A stretch of DNA of 6,912 nucleotides from UBA2638 sp046293135 (GCA_046293135.1 JBKBPR010000016.1:1-6912), one strand, 5' to 3'; shown: positions 1-5,681, counted from the first letter of the stretch. Notes: generated from the letters alone by a model not told the origin. Made by a program: numbers and translations.

Positions 1-1491
1 GACCTTATGCGGCTTGTCATGCGCTTCAGAGAGCAGCTTTGCGGCATCGGGCAAAATCTCGGCAAAGGGCTTGCCCGTCATTATATCGGCCGTTAAGCCA
101 AGCATTTCAGCCGCCGAGCTATTCGCCAAATTGACAACGCCGTCCTGATCGACCCCGATAATCCCCGCCGAAACCCCTTCCAGAACCGTTTCCGTTAGGC
201 GGCGGCGGCGATCAAGCTGGCGGTTTGCAAGGATAAGCTCGTTTTGCTGCTCCTCAATCTGTTTGGTCATGCGGTTAAACGAGCGCCCGAGATAATCAAA
301 TTCCTCAATCCCGTCCATTTGCGACAAACGCGTTGTCAAATCACCAGCGCGCACCCTGTCCGCTGCGGAAATCAAATCACGGATCGGCGAGACGAGCTGA
401 CGCGCCAGCAATAGCCCGAACCAGATCGCAATCAAGACCATCAACAAACCCACAACAACAAAGATCAAATTGACCGTCACCTGCAAATTCGAGGTACGCT
501 TTTCAAGATCGTTGTAAGATTGCGAGGCCTCCTTGGTGGCATTCAAATGCGAGAGCACCTTCTGGTCGATCATCCGCCCGACAAATAAATAACTATCAAC
601 AAAGCCGTTGAGCTTAACCAGCGCCCGCACACGGTCATCATTGCCGCCCGTCATAATCGCAACATCGCCTTTGACCGCTTGCTCCATCACGTAATGCGGC
701 ACATCTTCGAATTCCAGTGAAAAGGTCAGGCCGGAGCGCGCCAGCACCCGCCCCGTCGAGTCAAAAACAATCGCTTCAGATAAATTCCGCAACACCGATT
801 GCGTCTGTACAACCCGCTCAAAGGCTTGCGGATTGCCGATCAACAACACCGATTGCCGATCAAGATCATTAGCCATAGCCAGCGTATCGGCGCGGATGAC
901 CTGCTTGTGCTCCTCAAGATAAGCCTGCGCAACGGCTTGGGATTCCGTAATCGCCGTCTGAATTTGCTGCGAGAACCATGTCTGCACGCCGAAATGAAAG
1001 AAATAGGCCGAAAACACGGTCATGATAATCGCCGGAGCAGCCGCCAGAATACTGAACGTATAGACCAGCCTGACATGCAAATGCGACCCCGCAAGGCGGC
1101 GCTTTCGCCCGCTCCACAGGGCCACCAGCTTGTTCGAGATAATCGCCACCAAAAACAGCAGGATAATCAAATCGATATTCAGCAGCCAGATAACCGTATT
1201 CGGGCTATTGCCGAAGGGCGGCGCTTCGGTGAGCGCGCCATATGTCGCCACTCCCGACACAATCCCGCAAAAAATCAGAATTGCGACAAGGATGTTTTGC
1301 CAGTCACGCCAGAAAATCATCAGCTTGCGGCGGCGCTGCGTGGCGTTTCTATCCGCGCCATAAACAAACGGCAGCGCGGCCTTGAGCGTATTGCGCAGCC
1401 CTGCCCCAAACGCATTGAGCAGCCCTCTCAAATTCAGGTATTGAGATAGCGCCGAATTCTCTTTATGAATGTTCTTGCTCGGCAAGGGCAT
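1..1491 (-). CDS. ntrY: NtrY-type membrane sensor histidine kinase, 3' part missing (runs off left edge)
   Basis: Nitrogen-regulation-type sensor kinase, the usual partner of response regulator NtrX, acting in the inner membrane. I translated 497 residues from the ATG at 1491-1489; the frame is open to base 1. Hydrophobic segments lie near residues 66-84, 99-119 and 142-168, followed by an extracytoplasmic sensor region (about 170-337), a fourth membrane helix (338-362), a HAMP linker (about 360-413) and the start of a PAS domain (from about 431). The block around residues 136-210, with HLHVRLVY, AAAPAI, a WFS motif and AQAYLEEH, is characteristic of NtrY. The HisKA and ATPase domains are outside the window. 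The start has a weak AAGG only 3 nt upstream; an in-frame GTG 14 codons earlier is possible before a TAG. No ntrB or ntrC adjoins it: the gene is transcribed away from ispDF and appears to lead its own unit. Confidence 0.9.
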   Translation of the reverse strand, partial: MPLPSKNIHKENSALSQYLNLRGLLNAFGAGLRNTLKAALPFVYGADRNATQRRRKLMIFWRDWQNILVAILIFCGIVSGVATYGALTEAPPFGNSPNTVIWLLNIDLIILLFLVAIISNKLVALWSGRKRRLAGSHLHVRLVYTFSILAAAPAIIMTVFSAYFFHFGVQTWFSQQIQTAITESQAVAQAYLEEHKQVIRADTLAMANDLDRQSVLLIGNPQAFERVVQTQSVLRNLSEAIVFDSTGRVLARSGLTFSLEFEDVPHYVMEQAVKGDVAIMTGGNDDRVRALVKLNGFVDSYLFVGRMIDQKVLSHLNATKEASQSYNDLEKRTSNLQVTVNLIFVVVGLLMVLIAIWFGLLLARQLVSPIRDLISAADRVRAGDLTTRLSQMDGIEEFDYLGRSFNRMTKQIEEQQNELILANRQLDRRRRLTETVLEGVSAGIIGVDQDGVVNLANSSAAEMLGLTADIMTGKPFAEILPDAAKLLSEAHDKPHKV

Positions 1492-1526
1492 AATCCTTGA
1501 TTGTGCGCGGGTTCGGGTTGCAATGT

Positions 1527-1550
1527 TAAACACAAATATCTAAACACAAA
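1527..1550. repeat. 10-bp direct repeat in the ntrY/ispDF divergent region
   Basis: TAAACACAAA occurs at 1527-1536 and again at 1541-1550, 14 bp apart, about 36-60 bp upstream of the ntrY start. The position and spacing would suit a pair of regulator half-sites for ntrY. This is inference; no known operator consensus was recognised. Chance recurrence in AT-rich DNA is possible. Confidence 0.4.
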
Positions 1551-1551
1551 A

Positions 1552-1570
1552 ACAGGTATAATGAACCTGT
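1552..1570. promoter_or_regulatory. Short inverted repeat overlapping a TATAAT box
   Basis: ACAGGT (1552-1557) and ACCTGT (1565-1570) form a perfect 6-bp inverted repeat around a 7-bp centre. A TATAAT hexamer on the plus strand lies at 1557-1562, but no convincing -35 box sits 16-18 bp upstream of it. It could be an operator for either divergent gene or a fortuitous palindrome. Its location between ntrY and ispDF is the main support. Confidence 0.35.
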
Positions 1571-1631
1571 CATTTTGAGGTTTTACAAGCTTTGGCAGCA
1601 ACAAGCAAATATTTTGACCTATGACAATTGA

Positions 1632-1660
1632 TGAACACAACGCCCAGAATTCAATATAAA
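1632..1660 (+). promoter_or_regulatory. Candidate sigma-70-like promoter for ispDF
   Basis: TGAACA (1632-1637, four of six matches to the -35 consensus) is followed after 17 bp by TATAAA (1655-1660, five of six matches to the -10 consensus). The -10 lies in the first unit of the 11-bp tandem array, so transcription would begin inside the array and give a leader of roughly 65 nt before ispDF. The call rests on pattern match only. The same TATAAA recurs in units 2-4 of the array without a suitable -35. Confidence 0.3.
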
Positions 1661-1738
1661 CCAAATATAAACCAAATATAAACCCAATATAAACGCTATA
1701 TGAACGCTAAATGAACTGAATATGACCTCGATATGACA
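1651..1738 (+). repeat. Eight tandem 11-bp units running into the ispDF start codon
   Basis: Reading in steps of 11 from 1651 gives TCAATATAAAC, CAAATATAAAC (twice), CCAATATAAAC, GCTATATGAAC, GCTAAATGAAC, TGAATATGACC and TCGATATGACA. Units 1-4 share the core ATATAAAC. Units 5-8 diverge and replace TATAAA with an ATGA-containing core. The last unit contains the ispDF initiation codon (1733-1735). The 11-bp period is close to one helical turn, so a bound protein would face the same side of the DNA at each unit. The periodicity is seen directly; a function as operator array, curved DNA or translation leader is inference. Confidence 0.85.
1700..1736 (+). promoter_or_regulatory. Ladder of upstream ATGs with minimal reading frames before ispDF
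   Basis: ATG codons fall 11 bp apart at 1700, 1711, 1722 and 1733, in successive frames. The first three open tiny frames: MNAK (stop 1712-1714), MN (stop 1717-1719) and MTSI (stop 1734-1736). Two of these stops overlap the next ATG as ATGA: 1711-1714, and 1733-1736 at the ispDF start itself. No AGGAG-like ribosome site precedes ispDF, so termination-reinitiation coupling is conceivable. Whether the micro-frames are translated cannot be judged from sequence. Confidence 0.4.
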
Positions 1739-2995
1739 CCCAAGACCAACAGCGCCGCGCCTACCATATTCGTCCTGATTGCAGCGGCGGGCAGCGGCTC
1801 ACGGCTGGGCGGTGCAACACCAAAACAATATCTTGACCTTGGCGGCCAAACCATCCTCAGGCGCAGTATTGAGGCCTTTTTACCCTACACGGCGCCGGAG
1901 CATATTCGGGTCATAATTGATGCAAATGCGGTTCATGACTATCAAAACAGTGTCAGCGAGCTTACGCTTGCGCCTTATATCATTGGCGGCCAGACCAGAA
2001 AACAAAGCATCTATAATGGCTTAATGGCGCTTCCTGATTTACAAGATCAGGATATAATTTTGATCCATGATGCGGCGCGGCCATTCGTAAAACCCGCCGA
2101 TATCGCGGCAATGATTGAGGTTTTACAAAGCGGAGAAGCCGCCGCCGCAAGCCTCTATGCGCCGCTCCATGACACAATCCGTGAAAAAGACACGCAAACC
2201 ACCCTGAACCGCGACGCTTTGATAGCGGTGCAAACCCCGCAAGGCTTTCGCGCTGAAACCATACTCAAGGCGCATCACCATTTCAAAGACGCGGATAGCG
2301 GCGCGTTCAGCGCGTTCACCGATGATGCGGCAATGGTTGCGGCGCTTGATATTCCCGTTGCCTATATCGCGGGCAGCAGGCAAAATTTCAAAATCACAAC
2401 GCAGGATGATTATATCATGGCGCAGAATTTACAAAGCTTGCAAAACCTCAAGAAACCCCAGCAACCCCAAATCCGTAGCGGGATCGGCTTTGATGTTCAT
2501 GCCTTTGCCGACACACCAAACCCCGCCAAAACCTTGCGATTGGGCGGCATTGATATTCCCCATGACAGGGCGCTGAGCGGCCACTCCGATGCCGATGTTG
2601 CGCTTCACGCTATTACTGATGCCTTGCTCGGTGCGATGGGGCTGGGGGATATCGGCGATCACTTTCCGCCCTCCGACCAGACCTATAAGGGCATGGACAG
2701 CGCTATTTTCCTTGAAAAAGCGGCGACGCTGATTGCGGAAAAAGGTGGGCGTATCAACAATATTGACCTGACGATTATATGCGAAGCGCCCAAGCTCACC
2801 GCCTATAAAGCGCAAATCCAGAGTCGCATTGCCTCAATTTTGACCCTTGAGGCGGCGCAAATCGGGATCAAGGCGACCACAACCGAAAAGCTCGGATTTA
2901 CTGGGCGCGGCGAGGGCATTGCCGCCCAAGCCATAGCCACTGTTGAAATCACCAATCACCAAATCACCCGTCAAATCAACAAAGATAAAGGATAA
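1733..2995 (+). CDS. ispDF: Bifunctional MEP-pathway enzyme IspD-IspF (cytidylyltransferase / MEcPP synthase)
   Basis: A 420-residue cytosolic fusion that catalyses two non-consecutive steps of the non-mevalonate isoprenoid route: CTP plus MEP to CDP-ME (IspD), and CDP-ME 2-phosphate to MEcPP (IspF). The IspD half (about 11-236) shows the nucleotide loop AAAGSGSRLGG with R24, PKQ with K31, HDAARPFV (112-119, D113), TPQGFR (R173) and NFKITTQDD (K220), matching the catalytic set of E. coli IspD. A glutamine/proline-containing linker (about 237-247) leads to IspF (248-420): GFDVH supplies zinc ligands D254 and H256, H292 is the third, and HSDAD (284-288) and the C-terminal ATTTEKLGFTGRGEGIA block are intact. 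IspE, the intervening step, is not in this window. The chosen ATG lies inside the last 11-bp repeat and lacks a clear ribosome site. The fused form is common in alphaproteobacteria. Confidence 0.97.
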   Translation: MTPKTNSAAPTIFVLIAAAGSGSRLGGATPKQYLDLGGQTILRRSIEAFLPYTAPEHIRVIIDANAVHDYQNSVSELTLAPYIIGGQTRKQSIYNGLMALPDLQDQDIILIHDAARPFVKPADIAAMIEVLQSGEAAAASLYAPLHDTIREKDTQTTLNRDALIAVQTPQGFRAETILKAHHHFKDADSGAFSAFTDDAAMVAALDIPVAYIAGSRQNFKITTQDDYIMAQNLQSLQNLKKPQQPQIRSGIGFDVHAFADTPNPAKTLRLGGIDIPHDRALSGHSDADVALHAITDALLGAMGLGDIGDHFPPSDQTYKGMDSAIFLEKAATLIAEKGGRINNIDLTIICEAPKLTAYKAQIQSRIASILTLEAAQIGIKATTTEKLGFTGRGEGIAAQAIATVEITNHQITRQINKDKG

Positions 2996-3001
2996 AGCGC
3001 G

Positions 3002-3553
3002 ATGCGTATTCTTGAAAAAATAATGACACCCCCGCCCGAAGATTTGGCCGTTATTCGCAAGCTATCATTCAAAAGCCCCGCAATCTGGCTGGCGACTTGG
3101 TTTGGCTCAGGTTTGATGCGCCCCGCCCCCGGCACTTGGGGAACGGTTGCGGCCATGCCGTTCGGGATTGCGCTGCTGGCATTCGGCACGATCTGGACGC
3201 TCCTCGCCGCAACAGTGCTTGTAACGCTCATCGGGCTATGGGCTTCGGCGGAGTTTGAACGTCAGAGCGGTATTCACGATTCCAAAATGATTGTCATCGA
3301 TGAGGTTGCGGGTATGTGGCTGAGCCTTGTACCGATCAGCCTGTTTTTGAGTGCGGAGCATCCCTATTACGCCGCCGCGTTGCTCACAGCCTTTGCGCTT
3401 TTCAGGCTATTTGATATCCTCAAACCTTGGCCGGCCTGCTATTTCGACAAAAAAATCCATAGCCCGCTCGGCGTGATGGGCGATGATATAATCGCCGGAT
3501 TTTATGCCGCTGGCGCGCTAACCGGATTGATCTATTTCCTCGAAAAGCTATAG
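3002..3553 (+). CDS. pgpA: Phosphatidylglycerophosphatase A
   Basis: Membrane phosphatase that removes phosphate from phosphatidylglycerophosphate to give phosphatidylglycerol. The 183-residue protein is of usual family length. Signature blocks are GSGLMRPAPGTWGT (35-48), DSKMIVIDEVAG (93-104), FRLFDILKPWP (134-144) and GVMGDDIIAG (157-166); the acidic residues in these blocks are those expected of the Mg-dependent family. Hydrophobic segments lie at about 50-80, 105-117, 123-138 and 163-179. The ATG follows the ispDF stop by 6 nt and has an AAAGG 10 nt upstream, inside the end of ispDF, so the two are probably cotranscribed and translationally linked. A second ATG at codon 8 would also leave every motif intact. 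Confidence 0.95.
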   Translation: MRILEKIMTPPPEDLAVIRKLSFKSPAIWLATWFGSGLMRPAPGTWGTVAAMPFGIALLAFGTIWTLLAATVLVTLIGLWASAEFERQSGIHDSKMIVIDEVAGMWLSLVPISLFLSAEHPYYAAALLTAFALFRLFDILKPWPACYFDKKIHSPLGVMGDDIIAGFYAAGALTGLIYFLEKL

Positions 3554-3607
3554 TGAGGTTCAGTAAGGTTCGCGCTTTAAGCTGCGAATATTGGCTGCGA
3601 AAATAAT

Positions 3608-3643
3608 ATGAGTCTGATGACTGAAGTTTTGAACTATGTATGA
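3608..3643 (+). other. Possible 11-codon leader frame overlapping the cinA start
   Basis: In the 82-bp gap after pgpA, ATG at 3608 opens MSLMTEVLNYV and stops at TGA 3641-3643, overlapping the cinA start (3636) in another frame. No strong ribosome site precedes either start, so the short frame could deliver ribosomes to cinA. The gap also contains small imperfect duplications (GGTTC at 3556 and 3567 onward; GCTGCGAA twice near 3580-3602). It may equally be an untranslated accident. Confidence 0.25.
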
Positions 3644-4121
3644 CCTCGTTGATAAATTAAGCGTATTGCTCGCCGCCAGAGGGTGGAAACTCGCCGCCGC
3701 TGAGTCCTGTACGGGCGGGCTATTAACCGCTGCGCTGACCCACCGCCCCGGCGCATCAGCTGTGTTCGACCGCGGTTATATCACTTACTCCAATCAAGCC
3801 AAAATTGATTGCCTTAACGTGCAGCCCGCAACGCTCGAAAAATTCGGCGCGGTCAGCTATGAAACGGCGGAACAAATGGCGCTTGGCGCGCTTAAACAAT
3901 CCGAGGCCGACCTCGCCATTTCCATCACCGGAATCGCAGGCCCCGATGGCGGTAGCGCGGAAAAGCCCGTCGGGCTGGTCTATTTCGGCTATGCGCTCAA
4001 AAACGGTTCATCGGGGAGCATTCACAAAACCTTTGACGGCAACCGCGAGCAAATCCGCGCAAAAGCCGCTACCACAGCGCTCAAGCATCTAATCTCAATC
4101 CTTGAAGACGGAGCACCGTAA
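3636..4121 (+). CDS. pncC: Short CinA-family nicotinamide-nucleotide amidohydrolase (PncC)
   Basis: Cytosolic amidase expected to hydrolyse NMN to nicotinate mononucleotide and ammonia, a step in pyridine-nucleotide recycling. The 161 residues correspond to the stand-alone C-terminal domain of CinA, the form usual in proteobacteria; the N-terminal COG1058-type domain is absent. Diagnostic blocks are AESCTGG (22-28), YITYSNQAK (48-56), AVSYETAEQMA (72-82), ITGIAGPDGGSAEKPVG (97-113) and FDGNREQIR (133-141). The ATG at 3636 has only a weak GAAG upstream but leaves the normal short N-terminus before AESCTGG. The gene is often labelled cinA because of its homology. It sits downstream of ispDF and pgpA and is followed after 4 nt by a glycosyltransferase gene. 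Confidence 0.93.
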   Translation: MYDLVDKLSVLLAARGWKLAAAESCTGGLLTAALTHRPGASAVFDRGYITYSNQAKIDCLNVQPATLEKFGAVSYETAEQMALGALKQSEADLAISITGIAGPDGGSAEKPVGLVYFGYALKNGSSGSIHKTFDGNREQIRAKAATTALKHLISILEDGAP

Positions 4122-4125
4122 AACC

Positions 4126-5097
4126 ATGACCGAACCGCAAAACGCCCAGCCGGCAAAAGAAAAAATCGCGCTTGTTTCGGGCTGTAATGATGCGTATTTC
4201 CCGATGCTCAAGGAATGGATACATTCGGTGCGGCGCTTTGCCCAGAGCCGCGAGATGGATATTTGTATTCTCGATGCCGGATTGACCGATGCGCAAAAGC
4301 GCGAGCTAGAGCCGCATGTCGCGATGATCGTTAATCCCGATTGGCCGTGCGATATTCCCGCCAGTAAAATCCGTGGCCGCGAATACTTGAAAGCCTGCGC
4401 CTGCCGCCCGTTTATCCCGCAGATGTTCCCCGGCTATGATATGTATTTCTGGATGGATGCCGATACATGGGTGCAGGATTGGCGCGGAATTGAGCTTTAT
4501 TTGCAAGGGGCGCGGCTCAAAAGGCTGGCAATTACCGGGCAAGTTGATCGCGGCTATTTCCGCCAGATCCGCGTCAAATGGCTGGGCGGCTGGCCGTATA
4601 AAATCCGCGGCTTTTATTTCTCGAACGCGCTTAAAGCCTTTGGCTTTCAAACCGCAAAAGAGCTACTACCCTATCATGTTTTGAATGCGGGGTCTTTTGC
4701 GCTGCATAAGGATGCGCCGCATTGGAACCGCTGGCAAAGCCTTGTCGTGCAAGCCCTGCGTAAGGGAAAGGTCTTTACCGCCGAGCAATTGACGCTGGGG
4801 ATGCTGACCTATCTGGAGGATGACTATCCCGTGGAAATCCTGCCCGCCTGGACGCAATGGCTGTGTGAGAATAAGCCGCTTTGGGATGAAAAGCGCGGGG
4901 TTTTCACCGAAAATTTCCTGCCGCATGAGCCGATCAGCATTGTGCATATTTCCGGCTATGACGAGATGCGGCTGGATCGCAAGGTCAAGACAGAGCTGAC
5001 CACAATAACGGGCAAGCCGTTTGCGGGCTCATTCCGCTACCCGCATTTTGATGGTGAGGCGCAAACGCTCGATAGTCTAAAAAGTCTTGCGGCTTAG
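4126..5097 (+). CDS. Putative glycosyltransferase, GT8-like with DxD motif
   Basis: A 323-residue soluble protein with the look of a GT-A-fold, metal-dependent sugar transferase. Near the N-terminus, KIALVSGCNDAYFPMLKEWI (13-32) resembles the nucleotide-sugar binding strand of family 8-like enzymes. FWMDADTW (108-115) supplies a DxD motif (D111, D113) preceded by hydrophobic residues. Later come LNAGSFALH (186-194), EQLTLGMLTYLEDDYP (220-235) and VHISGYD (273-279), which match in order the acceptor and C-terminal metal/phosphate regions of such enzymes. No signal peptide or membrane helix is seen. Donor and acceptor sugar are unknown. I chose the ATG at 4126, 4 nt after the pncC stop with GGAG 12 nt upstream; a TTG at 4102 inside pncC would add eight residues. 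Close spacing implies coexpression with pncC, though the metabolic link is obscure. Assignment to family 8 proper is tentative. Confidence 0.72.
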   Translation: MTEPQNAQPAKEKIALVSGCNDAYFPMLKEWIHSVRRFAQSREMDICILDAGLTDAQKRELEPHVAMIVNPDWPCDIPASKIRGREYLKACACRPFIPQMFPGYDMYFWMDADTWVQDWRGIELYLQGARLKRLAITGQVDRGYFRQIRVKWLGGWPYKIRGFYFSNALKAFGFQTAKELLPYHVLNAGSFALHKDAPHWNRWQSLVVQALRKGKVFTAEQLTLGMLTYLEDDYPVEILPAWTQWLCENKPLWDEKRGVFTENFLPHEPISIVHISGYDEMRLDRKVKTELTTITGKPFAGSFRYPHFDGEAQTLDSLKSLAA

Positions 5098-5117
5098 GGT
5101 TAATTTGATTTTAGAGT

Positions 5118-5159
5118 TTCGCCCCACTCGCCCCACTCTCCAGCTTAAAGTGGGGCGAA
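5118..5159 (+). terminator. GC-rich hairpin after the glycosyltransferase gene, possible terminator
   Basis: TTCGCCCCACT (5118-5128) pairs perfectly over 11 bp with AGTGGGGCGAA (5149-5159). A second CGCCCCACT (5129-5137) offers an alternative 9-bp stem with an 11-nt loop. The hairpin begins 20 nt after the glycosyltransferase stop, a fit for an operon end. The downstream GGGTTTATTATATATTT is only moderately T-rich, so factor-independent termination is unproven. Being symmetric and between convergent genes, it might act in both directions. Confidence 0.55.
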
Positions 5160-5194
5160 GGGTTTATTATATATTTCAGTAAGTTACAGGACGC

Positions 5195-5213
5195 TCGCCC
5201 CACTCGCCCCACT
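5195..5213. repeat. Second copy of a 19-bp CGCCCCACT-doublet repeat
   Basis: The 19 bases at 5119-5137 (T followed by two CGCCCCACT units) recur exactly at 5195-5213, offset by 76 bp. With the single complementary arm at 5149-5157, four sense units compete for one partner. The downstream copy has no adjacent full complement of its own. Confidence 0.8.
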
Positions 5214-5264
5214 TGTTTTGCGGGGTTAAACGGACAAGCCATGTGATGACGCACCCTCTTGTGC

Positions 5265-5347
5265 TGTCATCCCGAGCGAAGCCGAGGGATCTAGCTAATA
5301 GCCTAAGATTCCTCCACTCATGGCTACGCCACTCGGTCGGAATGACG
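5265..5347. repeat. Dispersed palindromic repeat of the 'SSRAKPRDL / CHPERSEG' type
   Basis: The element opens with TGTCATCCCGAGCG and closes with TCGGAATGACG. GTCATCCCGA (5266-5275) and TCGGAATGAC (5337-5346) pair at nine of ten positions. Plus-strand translation gives SSRAKPRDL and VGMTV, and the minus strand gives SLGFARDD. These peptide strings come from a common intergenic repeat that is often mis-called as small ORFs in bacterial genomes. The family name is from memory; copy number in this genome cannot be seen here. Confidence 0.6.
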
Positions 5348-5352
5348 GTTGG

Positions 5353-5464
5353 TATAAACTTCAACCACACAGATGAAAGAGTTTTAAAAAGGGGACACGG
5401 AGATTGTTTATATTCAAAAGGAACTCTGTGAACTCTTATAGCTCTGCGACTCTGCGGTTTAAAA
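5353..5464. repeat. Probable degenerate CTCTGTG/CTCTGCG low-complexity repeat fragment
   Basis: CCACACAGATGAAAGAGTTTT at the left and a right part at 5423-5458 (CTCTGTGAACTC, then CTCTGCGACTCTGCGGTTT) resemble the CACAGATGAA and CTCTGTG-type repeats scattered in many environmental bacterial genomes. Within the right part, CTCTG recurs three times. The match is approximate, and the middle (about 5375-5421) shows no recognisable structure. Confidence 0.4.
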
Positions 5465-5465
5465 T

Positions 5466-5493
5466 AGATCTCTCGACGACGCTCGGGATGACA
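5466..5493. repeat. Inverted half-copy of the 5265 repeat end
   Basis: The reverse complement of these 28 bases matches 5265-5292 at 24 of 28 positions, including a perfect 14-base stretch TGTCATCCCGAGCG. It is therefore an isolated end of the same repeat family in opposite orientation. Together the two ends bracket a 229-bp block (5265-5493), which gives it the outline of a small element with terminal inverted repeats, though I see no clear target-site duplication. Confidence 0.65.
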
Positions 5494-5510
5494 CTGTGAA
5501 AGCAAAGACT

Positions 5511-5534
5511 CTTGGTGGCTTGGTGTCTTGGTGG
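5511..5534. repeat. Three tandem 8-bp CTTGGTGK units
   Basis: CTTGGTGG, CTTGGTGT and CTTGGTGG follow one another without a gap and are followed by TTTACA. This is like the CTTGGTGTCTTGGTGGTT repeats known from intergenic DNA of diverse bacteria (recalled, not searched). No coding or regulatory role is evident. Confidence 0.6.
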
Positions 5535-5545
5535 TTTACATTCTG

Positions 5546-5587
5546 CTGGATTCCGGCTTTCGCTGGAATGACGGGGCAGGAATGACG
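5546..5587. repeat. Dispersed repeat of the 'WIPAFAGMT / VIPAKAGIQ' type with duplicated tail
   Basis: CTGGATTCCGGCTTTCGCTGG followed by AATGACGG translates as WIPAFAGMT, the typical peptide of a very common bacterial intergenic palindrome. TTCCGGC (5551-5557) pairs with GCTGGAA (5562-5568) around TTTC with one G-U pair. A second GGAATGACG at 5579-5587 duplicates the right tail. This copy has lost the usual left end beginning GTCATTCC. Confidence 0.6.
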
Positions 5588-5681
5588 CAGTTTAATTTAG
5601 GCGCAATTCGACCCTTCATCAAAACTAATATATGATTTAATTCCTAAAATGTCAACGTAAATTCACGAAGGCATTCGCGCA

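Larger units (their letters stand above)
5098..5681. other. 584-bp non-coding spacer between convergent genes, rich in repeat fragments
   Basis: No credible gene is present. The first ~120 bp carry CGCCCCACT repeats and a hairpin. From about 5265 to 5587 there is a patchwork of short sequences that look like widespread intergenic repeats. The rest, about 5590-5681, is AT-rich and featureless apart from the end of lpd. Open frames of about 70-110 codons across this region are repetitive translations (for example SSRAKPRDL on the plus strand and SLGFARDD on the minus strand), not recognisable proteins. Confidence 0.8.

Noticed and set aside
799..1449. Plus-strand open frame of 216 codons
   Set aside because: It lies wholly antisense to ntrY, is rich in Arg/Gln/His as expected from a shadow of a GC-biased gene, and matches no recognisable family.
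1614..1642. TTGACC at 1614 as -35 of an ispDF promoter
   Set aside because: No TATAAT-like hexamer occurs 16-18 bp downstream; the TGAACA/TATAAA pair fits better.
1434..1664. Minus-strand open frame of 76 codons over the ntrY leader
   Set aside because: It starts inside the tandem array, overlaps the ntrY start in another frame and lacks a ribosome site or recognisable motif.
1651..1738. CRISPR-like or replication-iteron array
   Set aside because: Units are 11 bp with no spacers and sit at a gene start; there is no origin gene, DnaA-type box or cas gene nearby.
4102..4125. TTG start adding eight residues to the glycosyltransferase
   Set aside because: It lies inside pncC, and the ATG at 4126 is a better codon directly after the pncC stop and retains every motif.
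5176..5505. Overlapping open frames on both strands in the spacer before lpd
   Set aside because: Their translations consist of dispersed-repeat peptides such as SSRAKPRDL and SLGFARDD; they are repeat artefacts.
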